From contig JAJEGI010000004.1 of NCBI GenBank assembly GCA_022819945.1, forward strand, positions 1 to 46,968: 46,968 nucleotides of DNA, in the 5' to 3' direction. The translations under genes were made by a program, and so were the position numbers. Within the stretch, counting starts at the first letter, position 1, and every line of letters begins with the position of its first letter. The DNA comes from Candidatus Poribacteria bacterium. GTDB taxonomy: Bacteria; Poribacteria; WGA-4E; WGA-3G. The notes beneath the pieces are model-generated. The model had not been told where the DNA came from. It searched no databases and was given only the letters and a program-made list of their open reading frames with translations. This document shows, in pieces, positions 18,212 to 26,723 of this stretch.

Positions 18212-18232
18212 CTAAAACATAGGAGGCTTTTG

Positions 18233-20866
18233 ATGCCACAACCAAAGTATGTTTACTTCTTTGGAGCGGGTGAAAGCGATGGTGATGCTACAATGCGCAC
18301 ACTGCTCGGCGGAAAAGGGGCAAACCTCGCGGAGATGAGTAACCTCGGCGTACCTGTCCCCCCGGGATTCACGATCTCCACTGAAGTATGCAAATTATAT
18401 TACGAAAATGATAAGCGGTACCCCACCGGACTTGACAGACAAATTGACGAGAATTTGGCAAAATTAGAAGAGGCACTCGAAGCAAAATTCGGTGATACCG
18501 AAAACCCACTGCTTCTCTCTGTCCGTTCTGGTGCCGCGGTTTCTATGCCCGGTATGATGGACACGATTCTCAACCTCGGCTTAAATGATGACACGGTTAA
18601 GGGGCTTATCGCCAGATCCGAAAATGAGCGTTTCGCTTACGATTCATACCGACGTTTCATCCAGATGTTCGGAAACGTTGTACTCGATGTCGATCACGAT
18701 GAGTTTGAGCACTTACTCGAAGAAAAGAAAAAGGCGAAAGGTGTTACATTAGATACCGAATTAGAAGCCACCGATTTAATCGAACTCGTCCACGAATTTA
18801 AAAACGCAGTCAAACAGCACACAGGCAGCGACTTTCCTGATGAACCGCGGCACCAATTAGACATGGCACGAGATGCCGTTTTTGAATCCTCTGGAAACCC
18901 GCGCGCAATTACTTATCGTCGCCTTAACGATATTTCTGAAGAACTCGGACGCACCGCTGTTAACGTCCAAGCAATGGTATTCGGAAATATGGGCGGAACC
19001 TCCGGATCAGGGGTCGCTTTCACGCGTAATCCGTCAACAGGGGCGAACCAATTTTACGGCGAGTTCCTCATTAACGCACAGGGTGAAGACGTCGTCGCTG
19101 GCATCCGCACGCCACTCCCCGTCGCCGAATTAAGAAATATGTTACCCGACGCGTATGACGAACTGGTTAATATCGGTTTAAGGCTTGAGAAACACTACAA
19201 GGACATGCAAGACGTAGAGTTCACGATTCAGGACAGCAAACTCTACATGCTCCAGACCCGTAACGGGAAACGCACCGGTCAAGCTGCCGTCCGCATCGCT
19301 GTTGAGATGGTTGAAGAAGGCTTAATCGATAAGCCGACCGCTTTGACCCGTGTTCCCGCAAACGATCTCGATCAACTCTTGCACCCGAGCGTTGATCCAA
19401 ATGCCACCGTTGAGGTGATCGCCCAAGGCTTGCCTGCTTCCCCGGGTGCCGCTGTCGGTAAAGTGGTTTTCACTGCGCTCCACGCTGAGGAACTCGCATC
19501 CGCTGGCGAGAAAGTTATCCTCGTCCGGACTGAAACATCGCCAGAAGACATCGGCGGTATGGATGCCGCAGAGGGGATCCTCACCGCACGCGGCGGTATG
19601 ACAAGCCACGCCGCCGTTGTTGCACGCGGCATGGGCAAATGCTGTGTCGCAGGATGTTCCGCACTGTTTATCAATGAAGAAGCATTGGAATTTTACGCAG
19701 AAGGGAAACGCTACACCGAAGGCGATTATATCACGCTTAACGGCTCTACAGGTGATGTCCTCGATGGACAGGTCGCACTCATCCAACCTGAATTGAGTGG
19801 ACAATTCGGGACCCTCATGGAATGGGCAGATGAGGTCCGGTCCTTAGGGGTTCGTACCAATGCGGATACACCCGAAGACGCAAAAAATGCCAGACAATTC
19901 GGGGCGGAAGGCATCGGACTCTGCCGAACTGAGCACATGTTCTTCGGCACTGGGATTGACGCTGTCCGTGAGATGATTCTCGCCGATGAGACAGCGGAAC
20001 GTGAAACGGCGTTGGCGAAACTACTGCCACATCAACGTTCAGATTTTATCGGGATCTTTGAGGCGATGGCGGGTTATCCTGTCACAATCCGCACGCTGGA
20101 TCCACCGCTTCACGAGTTCTTACCGAAGAATGAAACCGAAATTCAAGAACTTGCAGAACGAATTGACATTGAACCCCAAAAACTTCGCGAGCGTGTTGAG
20201 GAGCTACACGAATTCAATCCGATGCTCGGGCATCGTGGATGCAGACTCGGCATCGTCTATCCAGAGATAACCGAGATGCAGGCCCGCGCAATCTTTGAAG
20301 CCGCTGTTGATGTCGCCAAACGCGGTATCACAGTGTTGCCAGAGATTATGATCCCGCTCGTTGGGCATATCAACGAGTTATCCTTGCAACGCAAAGTCGT
20401 CGTTGACACCGCCGAAGCCGTGTTTAAAGAAACAAACACACGCGTGGAATACCTCGTCGGGACAATGATTGAGCTACCCCGTGCAGCACTCACCGCTGAC
20501 AAAATCGCCGCCGAAGCCGAATTCTTCTCTTACGGTACCAACGACCTTACCCAAACAACATTTGGGATGAGCCGCGATGACGCTGCGAAATTCCTTGACG
20601 ACTATGTTAAAGAAGGCGTTCTTGAATACGATCCGTTCCAAGTCCTGGACCAAGACGGTGTCGGCAGCTTATTGCAAATCGGTTCCGAAAAAGGTCGCTC
20701 GGCACGTCCGGATCTGAAAGTCGGTATCTGTGGCGAACACGGTGGCGAACCGAGTTCCGTGAAATTCTGCTACGGATTAGGGTTCAACTACGTATCGTGT
20801 TCCCCGTTCCGTGTCCCAATCGCAAGGCTCGCCGCCGCACAGGCTGTCATTGAAGACGACGCTTAG
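18233..20866 (+). CDS. ppdK: pyruvate, phosphate dikinase
   Basis: An 877-residue enzyme that interconverts ATP, phosphate and pyruvate with AMP, pyrophosphate and phosphoenolpyruvate. In order: N-terminal ATP-binding domain ([28 protein letters not shown]); central phosphohistidine domain with H459 in [13 protein letters not shown]; and C-terminal PEP/pyruvate barrel with [15 protein letters not shown] and the catalytic-Cys region [19 protein letters not shown] 18233 is chosen because AGGAGG lies 6 bases upstream. It appears to be a single-gene unit ended by a strong hairpin and is not functionally tied to the proteasome genes. Confidence 0.97.
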   Translation: MPQPKYVYFFGAGESDGDATMRTLLGGKGANLAEMSNLGVPVPPGFTISTEVCKLYYENDKRYPTGLDRQIDENLAKLEEALEAKFGDTENPLLLSVRSGAAVSMPGMMDTILNLGLNDDTVKGLIARSENERFAYDSYRRFIQMFGNVVLDVDHDEFEHLLEEKKKAKGVTLDTELEATDLIELVHEFKNAVKQHTGSDFPDEPRHQLDMARDAVFESSGNPRAITYRRLNDISEELGRTAVNVQAMVFGNMGGTSGSGVAFTRNPSTGANQFYGEFLINAQGEDVVAGIRTPLPVAELRNMLPDAYDELVNIGLRLEKHYKDMQDVEFTIQDSKLYMLQTRNGKRTGQAAVRIAVEMVEEGLIDKPTALTRVPANDLDQLLHPSVDPNATVEVIAQGLPASPGAAVGKVVFTALHAEELASAGEKVILVRTETSPEDIGGMDAAEGILTARGGMTSHAAVVARGMGKCCVAGCSALFINEEALEFYAEGKRYTEGDYITLNGSTGDVLDGQVALIQPELSGQFGTLMEWADEVRSLGVRTNADTPEDAKNARQFGAEGIGLCRTEHMFFGTGIDAVREMILADETAERETALAKLLPHQRSDFIGIFEAMAGYPVTIRTLDPPLHEFLPKNETEIQELAERIDIEPQKLRERVEELHEFNPMLGHRGCRLGIVYPEITEMQARAIFEAAVDVAKRGITVLPEIMIPLVGHINELSLQRKVVVDTAEAVFKETNTRVEYLVGTMIELPRAALTADKIAAEAEFFSYGTNDLTQTTFGMSRDDAAKFLDDYVKEGVLEYDPFQVLDQDGVGSLLQIGSEKGRSARPDLKVGICGEHGGEPSSVKFCYGLGFNYVSCSPFRVPIARLAAAQAVIEDDA

Positions 20867-20886
20867 TATCGGCTAAAGAGTATAGG

Positions 20887-20931
20887 TATAATATAGGCGT
20901 GCCGCTTTCTGCCGTGCACGCCTATATTATA
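20887..20931 (+). terminator. 16-bp perfect hairpin after ppdK
   Basis: TATAATATAGGCGTGC (20887-20902) pairs perfectly with GCACGCCTATATTATA (20916-20931) around a 13-base loop, starting 21 bases after the ppdK stop. It is a strong structure but lacks a clean T-run after the stem. It may be a terminator or an RNA-stabilising 3' hairpin. Confidence 0.6.
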
Positions 20932-21045
20932 TAAACGTAGCCTTCAAGATGGTGAAATAACGATTGGATTCCATACGAGTATTGTGGTAAAATGTCAAAA
21001 AGTTTAGAAAAGGATGTTTGACAATGTATCACAGGAGGACAAGAA

Positions 21046-21615
21046 ATGGATGCGCAAGAAACTCACCAATTCTCTCAAGAAAACCTCTCTCCTGAAACCG
21101 CTACGATGACGTTAGAGGAATTCCTTGAAAGCGATTTAGAGGGATATGAATACGTTAAAGGAGAATTAGTACCAATGCCACCAACCTCATTGGAACACGG
21201 TAATATTACTACAAACTTGTTTTTACCGTTGGGTTTGTACGTCCGCGAAAATCAGTTGGGGAGTGTCTATATGCCGGACACAGGCTTCCGGGTGGGCGAA
21301 CGTGTGCTAATACCAGATATCGCGTTTCTTGCAAACGCACGGATACCTGATGACCTCAGCAAAGCATCTCCTATACCGCCGGACCTCGCCGTTGAAGTCG
21401 TCTCTCCAACAGATGTGTTCCACCGAGTTGAGGAAAAAGCGTTTACCTATCTTGAGGGGGGCACACAGTTGGTATGGGTGCTTAAGCCTGTGTCTAAAAC
21501 GGTGACGGTCTATCGTTCCGAAACGGACATCACACTCCTCACGCGGAACGACACCCTCACGGGTGAGAATGTTATTGAGGGATTCTCCTGTCAGGTGGCA
21601 GAACTTTTTGAGTAG
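21046..21615 (+). CDS. Uma2 family (DUF820) endonuclease-like protein
   Basis: The product has 189 residues of the Uma2/DUF820 family, a PD-(D/E)xK nuclease fold abundant in cyanobacteria and some uncultured phyla. The opening MTLEEFLESDLEGYEYVKGE, the central RVGERVLIPDIAFL strand with its acidic residue, and PDLAVEVVSPTD with the second acidic group are typical. Substrate and biological role are unknown; many copies are linked to mobile DNA. An AGGAGG site precedes the ATG. It may head a transcript with the cupin and oxidoreductase genes, the next gap being 55 bases. Confidence 0.88.
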   Translation: MDAQETHQFSQENLSPETATMTLEEFLESDLEGYEYVKGELVPMPPTSLEHGNITTNLFLPLGLYVRENQLGSVYMPDTGFRVGERVLIPDIAFLANARIPDDLSKASPIPPDLAVEVVSPTDVFHRVEEKAFTYLEGGTQLVWVLKPVSKTVTVYRSETDITLLTRNDTLTGENVIEGFSCQVAELFE

Positions 21616-21670
21616 TACAAAGTAGCAGGCATAGTCCCTATGCCGTCAGCATTGGAAAGGAAAACACAAA

Positions 21671-22123
21671 ATGCTAATCGCAGATCTAAACGAAATTGAA
21701 GGGCGCACCTATCCCGCCCGTAGACGAACGAAAAATCTCGTCGGCGGCGCATCGCCGATCCAGATAGGCGAATTCTGTATGGGGTTTGTCATCTTAGAAT
21801 CAAACGGTGGGCAAGTACCGTGGCACAACCATGAACAAGAAGAAATCTACTTCATCGTTGAAGGCGAAGGCGAAATGTGCCTCGGTGAAGAACGTCAAAC
21901 GCTTTCCACAGGACAGACAGTCTTTATTCCATCGTGGGTCTTCCACCAATTGACCAACACCAGCGACACACCGATGCAGATGGTCTACTGTTATGGACCC
22001 GCAGGCGATGTAGCGCATTGGAAACAGGAACTCGCTGGCACACTCCCAAAAGCCGGTGTCGAGGCACCACCACTCCCTGAAGGCGCAGCCCCCCAATGCA
22101 CAGAACCGGCGAAGCCTCAGTAG
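21671..22123 (+). CDS. single-domain cupin protein
   Basis: A 150-residue cupin. The first metal-binding motif is WHNHEQEEIYFIVEGEGEM with His52, His54 and Glu58; the second is PSWVFHQLTNT with His92, so the four expected metal ligands are present. A proline/glutamate-rich tail follows the barrel. Such proteins can be isomerases, dioxygenases or sugar-binding proteins, and the sequence does not decide. AAAGGA lies upstream of the ATG. The gene ends 31 bases before a Gfo/Idh/MocA oxidoreductase, suggesting a joint role in sugar or polyol metabolism (inference). Confidence 0.85.
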   Translation: MLIADLNEIEGRTYPARRRTKNLVGGASPIQIGEFCMGFVILESNGGQVPWHNHEQEEIYFIVEGEGEMCLGEERQTLSTGQTVFIPSWVFHQLTNTSDTPMQMVYCYGPAGDVAHWKQELAGTLPKAGVEAPPLPEGAAPQCTEPAKPQ

Positions 22124-22154
22124 ATGTTCGCATCTGTTCAAACAAGGATTATTC

Positions 22155-23324
22155 ATGACCAATCATACCCAAAAAACACATCGCGTCGGCATCATTATGA
22201 ACGGTGTCACCGGCAGGATGGGAACAAATCAACACCTCATCCGCTCCATCTTAGCAATCGCAGAAGAGGGAGGCATCCCGATCAGGGACGGTGAAGTGAT
22301 TATGCCGGATCCGTTCCTCGTCGGTAGAAACCCGGCGAAACTGGAGAAACTTTCCGAAACCACCGGTGTCGAGAAGTGGAGCACAGATCTCGACGCTGCG
22401 CTCGCTGATGATGCTTATAGCGTCTATTTCGACGCACAGGTTACATCCCGTCGCGTCGATGCAGTTGAAGCCGCAATAGCAGCAGGCAAACACATCTATT
22501 GCGAGAAACCCACCGCGACGACCACTGCAGACGCGTATCGCCTTTATGAACAGGCGGCAACGGCTGGACTTAAAAATGGTGTCGTTCAGGATAAACTCTG
22601 GTTACCCGGCATTCAGAAACTCAAACGTTTGATAGATGCTGACTTTTTCGGACGGATTATCGCGGTCCGCGGCGAGTTCGGCTATTGGGTCTTCCAAGGC
22701 GACGCAATTCCGACCCAACGTCCGTCATGGAACTACCGTACTGAGGATGGGGGAGGCATCATTCTCGATATGTTTAGCCACTGGCGATATGTTATCGACA
22801 ACCTCTTCGGCGCAGTTAAAGGAGTCTCCTGTATTGCTGCCACGCATCTACCACAACGCTGGGACGAGGAAGATAAACCCTATACCTGTACCGCCGAAGA
22901 CGCTGCTTATGCGACATTTGAATTGGAGAACGGCATCATCGCCCATTTCAACTCATCCTGGGCTGTCAGAGTCCGCCGTGACGATCTGCTGACAATACAC
23001 GTGGATGGCTTGAACGGCTCCGCTGTTACCGGCCTAAGAGATTGCTGGATTCAACCGCTCTCCGGCACCCCACGTCCTGTCTGGAACCCTGACATCGAAC
23101 AGCCGATCAAGTTCTTCGACGGATGGCTCAAAGTCCCGGAACAGGAAACCTATGAGAACGCATTCAGAGCGCAATGGGAATTGTTTCTCCGACATGTCGT
23201 CACCGATGAACCCTTCCCCTGGACGTTGCTCGCAGGGGCGAAGGGTGTGCAGTTAGCAGAAAAAGGCATGGAATCGTGGCAGACGCGGAAGTGGGTAGCA
23301 TTGCCAGAATTGTCAGCGGTGTAA
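22155..23324 (+). CDS. Gfo/Idh/MocA family oxidoreductase
   Basis: The product has 389 residues. The N-terminal Rossmann domain starts RVGIIMNGVTGRMG, and the family signature EKPTATT, with the catalytic lysine of the EKP motif, follows KHIYC at about residues 113-121. The C-terminal alpha/beta domain has GGIILDMFSHW with the usual Asp and His. These enzymes oxidise or reduce sugars and polyols with NAD(P). ATG 22155 is preferred because AAGGA lies 6 bases upstream; a longer frame begins inside the cupin gene. Substrate unknown. Confidence 0.92.
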   Translation: MTNHTQKTHRVGIIMNGVTGRMGTNQHLIRSILAIAEEGGIPIRDGEVIMPDPFLVGRNPAKLEKLSETTGVEKWSTDLDAALADDAYSVYFDAQVTSRRVDAVEAAIAAGKHIYCEKPTATTTADAYRLYEQAATAGLKNGVVQDKLWLPGIQKLKRLIDADFFGRIIAVRGEFGYWVFQGDAIPTQRPSWNYRTEDGGGIILDMFSHWRYVIDNLFGAVKGVSCIAATHLPQRWDEEDKPYTCTAEDAAYATFELENGIIAHFNSSWAVRVRRDDLLTIHVDGLNGSAVTGLRDCWIQPLSGTPRPVWNPDIEQPIKFFDGWLKVPEQETYENAFRAQWELFLRHVVTDEPFPWTLLAGAKGVQLAEKGMESWQTRKWVALPELSAV

Positions 23325-23330
23325 TTATCG

Positions 23331-23444
23331 TAGGTTCGGTTTTGCGGTCTACTCACCCAAATTTGGTTGTCCATACGCGGAGACCAAATTTTGCTTCGCA
23401 GTGAGAAGCTTTACATTTGCGATCTGCATTTCTAACCGAACCTA
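23331..23444. repeat. MITE-like element after the oxidoreductase gene
   Basis: An 11-bp perfect terminal inverted repeat, TAGGTTCGGTT (23331-23341) and AACCGAACCTA (23434-23444), bounds 114 bases. Inside, AAATTTGGT and ACCAAATTT form another inverted pair (about 23360-23390). The end sequence is related to the GGTTCGGTT palindrome found at 31393 and 46865. Confidence 0.75.
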
Positions 23445-23466
23445 TCAAACCTGGTGGCACCAAAAA

Positions 23467-23624
23467 TAACGTAAGTTACCACCTGTAGCACAAACTTTCC
23501 AGTTTGTGCCCGAAAATGCCGCAAACTAAAAGTAGACGCTACAAAATGCTTGGATAATCGACATTTTTCAGTGAAACACAAGAGCTATTGGTCTAAAATC
23601 TTGTTAGTAGCAACTTGGGTTAAA
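23467..23624. repeat. about 160-bp dispersed element overlapping the stop of the sigma-54 activator gene
   Basis: It runs from a TAACGTAAGTTACCAC-like left end to a GTAGCAACTTGGGTTA right end. It contains the palindrome GCACAAACT (23488-23496) with AGTTTGTGC (23501-23509). A second copy lies at 37381-37542 with the same order of sub-motifs. The right end covers the TAA of the leftward gene at 23620. Confidence 0.65.
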
Positions 23625-25737
23625 ATAAGGTATAATACTCAGGGAAATTGCCTTCTTGGTGAGGTGAGTACTTCCTAAAGGTTCTCAAATCTACCTTTAA
23701 CGCCTTGGCAACCTCAGTCTCGTTTGCATATAAGTAGGTTGCCCGGCGGTAGATGTCTTCTCGAATTTGCTCAAATGTCATCCCACCGAAACAGATATAA
23801 CCGTGCTCGCCATGCAGACGCTTGATTAGGACTTGAAGGGCTAATCTAACAGTCCGTATTTTTTCCTCCGCGCCTTTCGCGCGCCATTCGTTCCCTGTGA
23901 TGGAATATCCGACGTGGGACCTGATCGGGTCGATAAGAAACCTTTTAACCTCTTCTTCGGGAAATTGTTTGAGTTTTCTTTCAGTGGGCTGACTTAGGGG
24001 TGTTTCACCGGTTTCGCGTGCCCCTTTTCTTTTATGTTGCTGCGTCCTTTTCAGTTCCGCCTCAAACTGCTTGCTGCTTAACCCCAACGTTTCCGCTAAT
24101 TTTTCCCTGTCGTCCCCATATTCCTTCTCAAGCTCTGTGAGGACGACTCCTAAACTGTCATAGTAGGTTTTCCCTTTGACATCAACAGGTTCCGCGTCTT
24201 TTAAGGGCTCCGCGTCTGTTCTATTTTGGAGAAGTGTTGATAATCGAGGAGCCGCCCCCTCAACAACGTCTTTAATCTGCGTGAGTAAGTCCGGGTACGT
24301 GAGTTGATCGGTAGCCCATTGCATTCGCCAATTGTCGATTTCCAGTTTAGCCTTGTTGGCGTCAGCGCGTGCCCCATTAGAGAGTGCGACCGACCAATCG
24401 ATGACTTTTTCCATTGTCAGGCTCGGTGTCTGAGAGATAAATAGGCAAAATACTGGGACCGGCAGATCAAAGAGGTTCTTGTACGGCGTATCTAACGCTT
24501 CCACTTTCACGGATGAATCTAATTGTAACGCATTGATAATGCTTGTACCGCAACCGCTCTGAACTTCGGGGGGCAGGTCCTCTGGTAGGATTACACCCGC
24601 CCGGCAAAGCGTTGCTGCACTTCGGACACAGTTCTCAAGTTCGCGAACGTTGCCGGGCCACGCGTAATCTAATAGGAGTTCCATGGCTTCTGCCGAAATC
24701 CCACGAATCGACTTACCTAGCTCCGCCTCAGTAGTGTGCAGAAAATGTGTGACAAGGAGTGGAATATCTTCTTGACGTTCATGCAAGGGTGGAAGTTGGA
24801 TAGTGATGCGTTTGAAGCGGTAGTAGAGATCCTCTCGGAACAGTCCTTGCTGCACGAGTTTGCTAAGGTTCTGATTCGTGGCGGCGATGACGCGGGCATC
24901 GACTTTTAGCCGCTCAATACCCCCCAACCGATCAATCTCTTGTGTTTGCAGTGCGCGAAGCAACTTCGCTTGTAATGCGGGAGTCATGTTCCCGATTTCA
25001 TCAAGGAAAAGCGTACCCCCATCTGCCAATTCAAAGCGTCCGGGTTTTCCATCGATTTTCGCACCCGTGAACGCGCCACCGTCGTAACCAAACAATTCGC
25101 TTTCCAAGAGTTCATCAGGAAGCGCGCCGCAATCAACCGGAACGAACGGTTTCTCTGCCCGGGCGCTACCGGCGTGAATGGCGCGCGCAACTAAGTCTTT
25201 ACCCGTCCCCGTTTCGCCCTCAATTAACACTGTCATGGCATTGCTTGCCATGATCCCGATGAGTTTGTAGATTTCGTGCATCTTCGGGCTCTGGCCAACC
25301 AATTGGGGGCCATCCTTTACTATTGTGGACTCGTCCACTAACGCTACGGGTAAGGTACTGCGCACGGCGCGCATCCGAAAGGCACGCGCTAACAAACGCT
25401 TGACAATCTCCAAATCAATCGGTTTCGGGACAACATCAAACGCCCCGAGACGCATTGCTTCTATAGTCGTCAAAGCATCGACCCCGATAACAATGACAAT
25501 CACATCTCGGTGGTCGCGCTGAATTTTCTCCAACGCTACCAAGGCACTCATTTCTGTCAATGCCGCTTCAAGCAAGACAACAGTCGGTTCCGCGTATGCA
25601 ATACGGCGTAATCCATCCTCAACGCTGTTCGCAATCGTAGGCGTGTAGCCTTCATTTTCTAAAAATACCTTATACTCGCGACAATTCTTTTCATTGCTAT
25701 CAATTATTAATATGTCTTTTACTAATGCATCTTTCAT
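23620..25737 (-). CDS. sigma-54 dependent activator with degenerate receiver and long C-terminal extension
   Basis: The product has 705 residues. At 1-120 is a CheY-like receiver in which the phospho-Asp position is Glu57 (VVLLEAAL) and the acidic pocket reads IIDSNE; the switch Lys106 (PKP) remains. It is therefore probably not controlled by ordinary phosphorylation. At about 145-385 is an AAA+ domain: Walker A GETGTGKD, an intact GAFTGA loop (222-227) for sigma-54 contact, and Walker B LFLDEIG. Instead of a short Fis-type domain there is a ~300-residue tail with two Fis-like helix-turn-helix candidates (around KLAETLGLSSKQFEAELKR, and at the end TEVAKALKVDLRTFRKY). ATG 25737 is chosen; TTG 25764 is the alternative. 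No histidine kinase is adjacent. Confidence 0.9.
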   Translation of the reverse strand: MKDALVKDILIIDSNEKNCREYKVFLENEGYTPTIANSVEDGLRRIAYAEPTVVLLEAALTEMSALVALEKIQRDHRDVIVIVIGVDALTTIEAMRLGAFDVVPKPIDLEIVKRLLARAFRMRAVRSTLPVALVDESTIVKDGPQLVGQSPKMHEIYKLIGIMASNAMTVLIEGETGTGKDLVARAIHAGSARAEKPFVPVDCGALPDELLESELFGYDGGAFTGAKIDGKPGRFELADGGTLFLDEIGNMTPALQAKLLRALQTQEIDRLGGIERLKVDARVIAATNQNLSKLVQQGLFREDLYYRFKRITIQLPPLHERQEDIPLLVTHFLHTTEAELGKSIRGISAEAMELLLDYAWPGNVRELENCVRSAATLCRAGVILPEDLPPEVQSGCGTSIINALQLDSSVKVEALDTPYKNLFDLPVPVFCLFISQTPSLTMEKVIDWSVALSNGARADANKAKLEIDNWRMQWATDQLTYPDLLTQIKDVVEGAAPRLSTLLQNRTDAEPLKDAEPVDVKGKTYYDSLGVVLTELEKEYGDDREKLAETLGLSSKQFEAELKRTQQHKRKGARETGETPLSQPTERKLKQFPEEEVKRFLIDPIRSHVGYSITGNEWRAKGAEEKIRTVRLALQVLIKRLHGEHGYICFGGMTFEQIREDIYRRATYLYANETEVAKALKVDLRTFRKYSPHQEGNFPEYYTLF

Positions 25738-26001
25738 GGTTTTCAACCCCGTGTCGTTAAGCAATATTAACTAATAAATTTAGATTTTCGGATTTCGGAG
25801 AGGTGCCGAACCCCCGTAGGGGCGGGGTTTCCCCGCCCGCTATGGGTAATGTGCTTATTTAATGCTGAAACTTGCTTATAAATACTCGAAAAAATGAAAT
25901 CTAAAAAATAGAATGTGTCGATAAGGGAACTGATTATTTCAAAAAACTATATTAGGTACTGAATAATCTATATTTATTCTTTTCCCATAAACTGGTATAA
26001 C

Positions 26002-26032
26002 GTTACTACAAACGAGTGGAAAAAAAGTTGCA
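26002..26032 (-). promoter_or_regulatory. ECF-like promoter block facing the sigma-54 activator gene
   Basis: Read on the minus strand, it has TGCAACTTTTTTT, then after a short variable stretch TTTGTAGTAAC. The same two blocks occur on the plus strand at 26652-26683 upstream of the opposite gene, with similar spacing. GCAACTT plus 15 bases plus GTAGTA resembles the -35 (AAC core) and -10 layout of extracytoplasmic sigma factors. The leader to the gene start would be about 250 bases. Confidence 0.45.
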
Positions 26033-26190
26033 CTTTATTTTTTCCGATGTGTAAGATGGATAACCCAGAACCTTAAAGGCAGACTACATCGCTATTTTAT
26101 ACTAAAGCCCGAAAATACGTGAACACTTTAGCAAACACAAAACTCTCTCCTCGCTGGCGGGGTTTGATGAAGATTATAGTGAATTCTAAA

Positions 26191-26292
26191 AATGAGTAGA
26201 CATATTTGTAGCATAAACTTTTAGTTTGTGCCAGTCTGAATGACCTTAATGGGCATTCAGAATGAGTAGACATATTTGTAGCATAAACTTTT
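26191..26292. repeat. pair of 32-bp direct repeats
   Basis: The block AATGAGTAGACATATTTG continuing into TAGCATAAACTTTT is present identically at 26191-26222 and 26261-26292, 70 bases apart. In the first copy it continues into AGTTTGTGCC, completing the AGCATAAACT/AGTTTGTGC palindrome seen elsewhere; in the second it is cut off by the gene remnant. Confidence 0.85.
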
Positions 26293-26508
26293 GCGGATGT
26301 TACACTACGGATCCATACAATGGATGGCAGTTTGGTCAGAACACTACTGTTAGGGCAGAAGCGGGTCGGTATGTATCACTCGCGTAGCCGCGACGCTCAT
26401 TGGGACGGCAAAAACGAGGTAGGAGAACCCGTCGCAAGCGACCTATATTTTTCCACTTTAACCGCAGGCAATTTCACCGCCACCCGAAAAATGCTCATAC
26501 GAAAGTAA
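26293..26508 (+). pseudogene. remnant of a FlgD-Ig-like C-terminal sorting domain
   Basis: From 26293 an open frame reads ADVTLRIHTMDGSLVRTLLL, then an HWDGKNEVGEPVAS block, and ends YFSTLTAGNFTATRKMLIRK. This is the typical last domain (FlgD/Ig-like, with a TRKMLIRK end) of large secreted bacterial proteins. The rest of the gene is missing, and a 32-bp repeat abuts the first codon exactly. It is a 3' fragment left after deletion or repeat-mediated rearrangement. Confidence 0.75.
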
Positions 26509-26651
26509 AACGCGTACGCAGTTGTCACTCACTTTTGACCAGATATCTTATCATAGCAATCACAGAAATCACAAAAATCAAAGTTCAGATTGGTTTATTT
26601 CTCGGATCATGCTACTGTTACCGTATAAAATTATGAGTTCCTAAAAAAAAA

Positions 26652-26683
26652 TGCAACTTTTTTTATCACCCATTTGTAGTAAC
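26652..26683 (+). promoter_or_regulatory. ECF-like promoter block of the matrixin/TPR gene
   Basis: GCAACTT (26653-26659), 16 bases, then GTAGTA (26676-26681), which fits an extracytoplasmic-function sigma promoter with an AAC core in the -35 element. It matches the minus-strand block at 26002-26032. Immediately downstream the -10 region is duplicated: the 16-mer TGTAGTAACATTGTAG occurs twice in tandem (26675-26690 and 26691-26706). Confidence 0.5.
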
Positions 26684-26723
26684 ATTGTAGTGTAGTAACA
26701 TTGTAGACGGGAGGTTATGCATC

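Larger units (their letters stand above)
25738..26292. other. repeat-rich regulatory gap between divergent genes
   Basis: No intact gene was seen. It holds a palindrome with arms GGGCGGGG (25820-25827) and CCCCGCCC (25831-25838), the minus-strand ECF-like promoter block at 26002-26032, and two copies of a 32-bp direct repeat at 26191-26222 and 26261-26292. The second copy joins directly onto a gene remnant at 26293. Confidence 0.65.

Noticed and set aside
22056..22154. N-terminal extension of the oxidoreductase to 422 residues
   Set aside because: The extra 33 codons overlap the cupin gene and are unlike the family; ATG 22155 has a well-placed ribosome-binding site.
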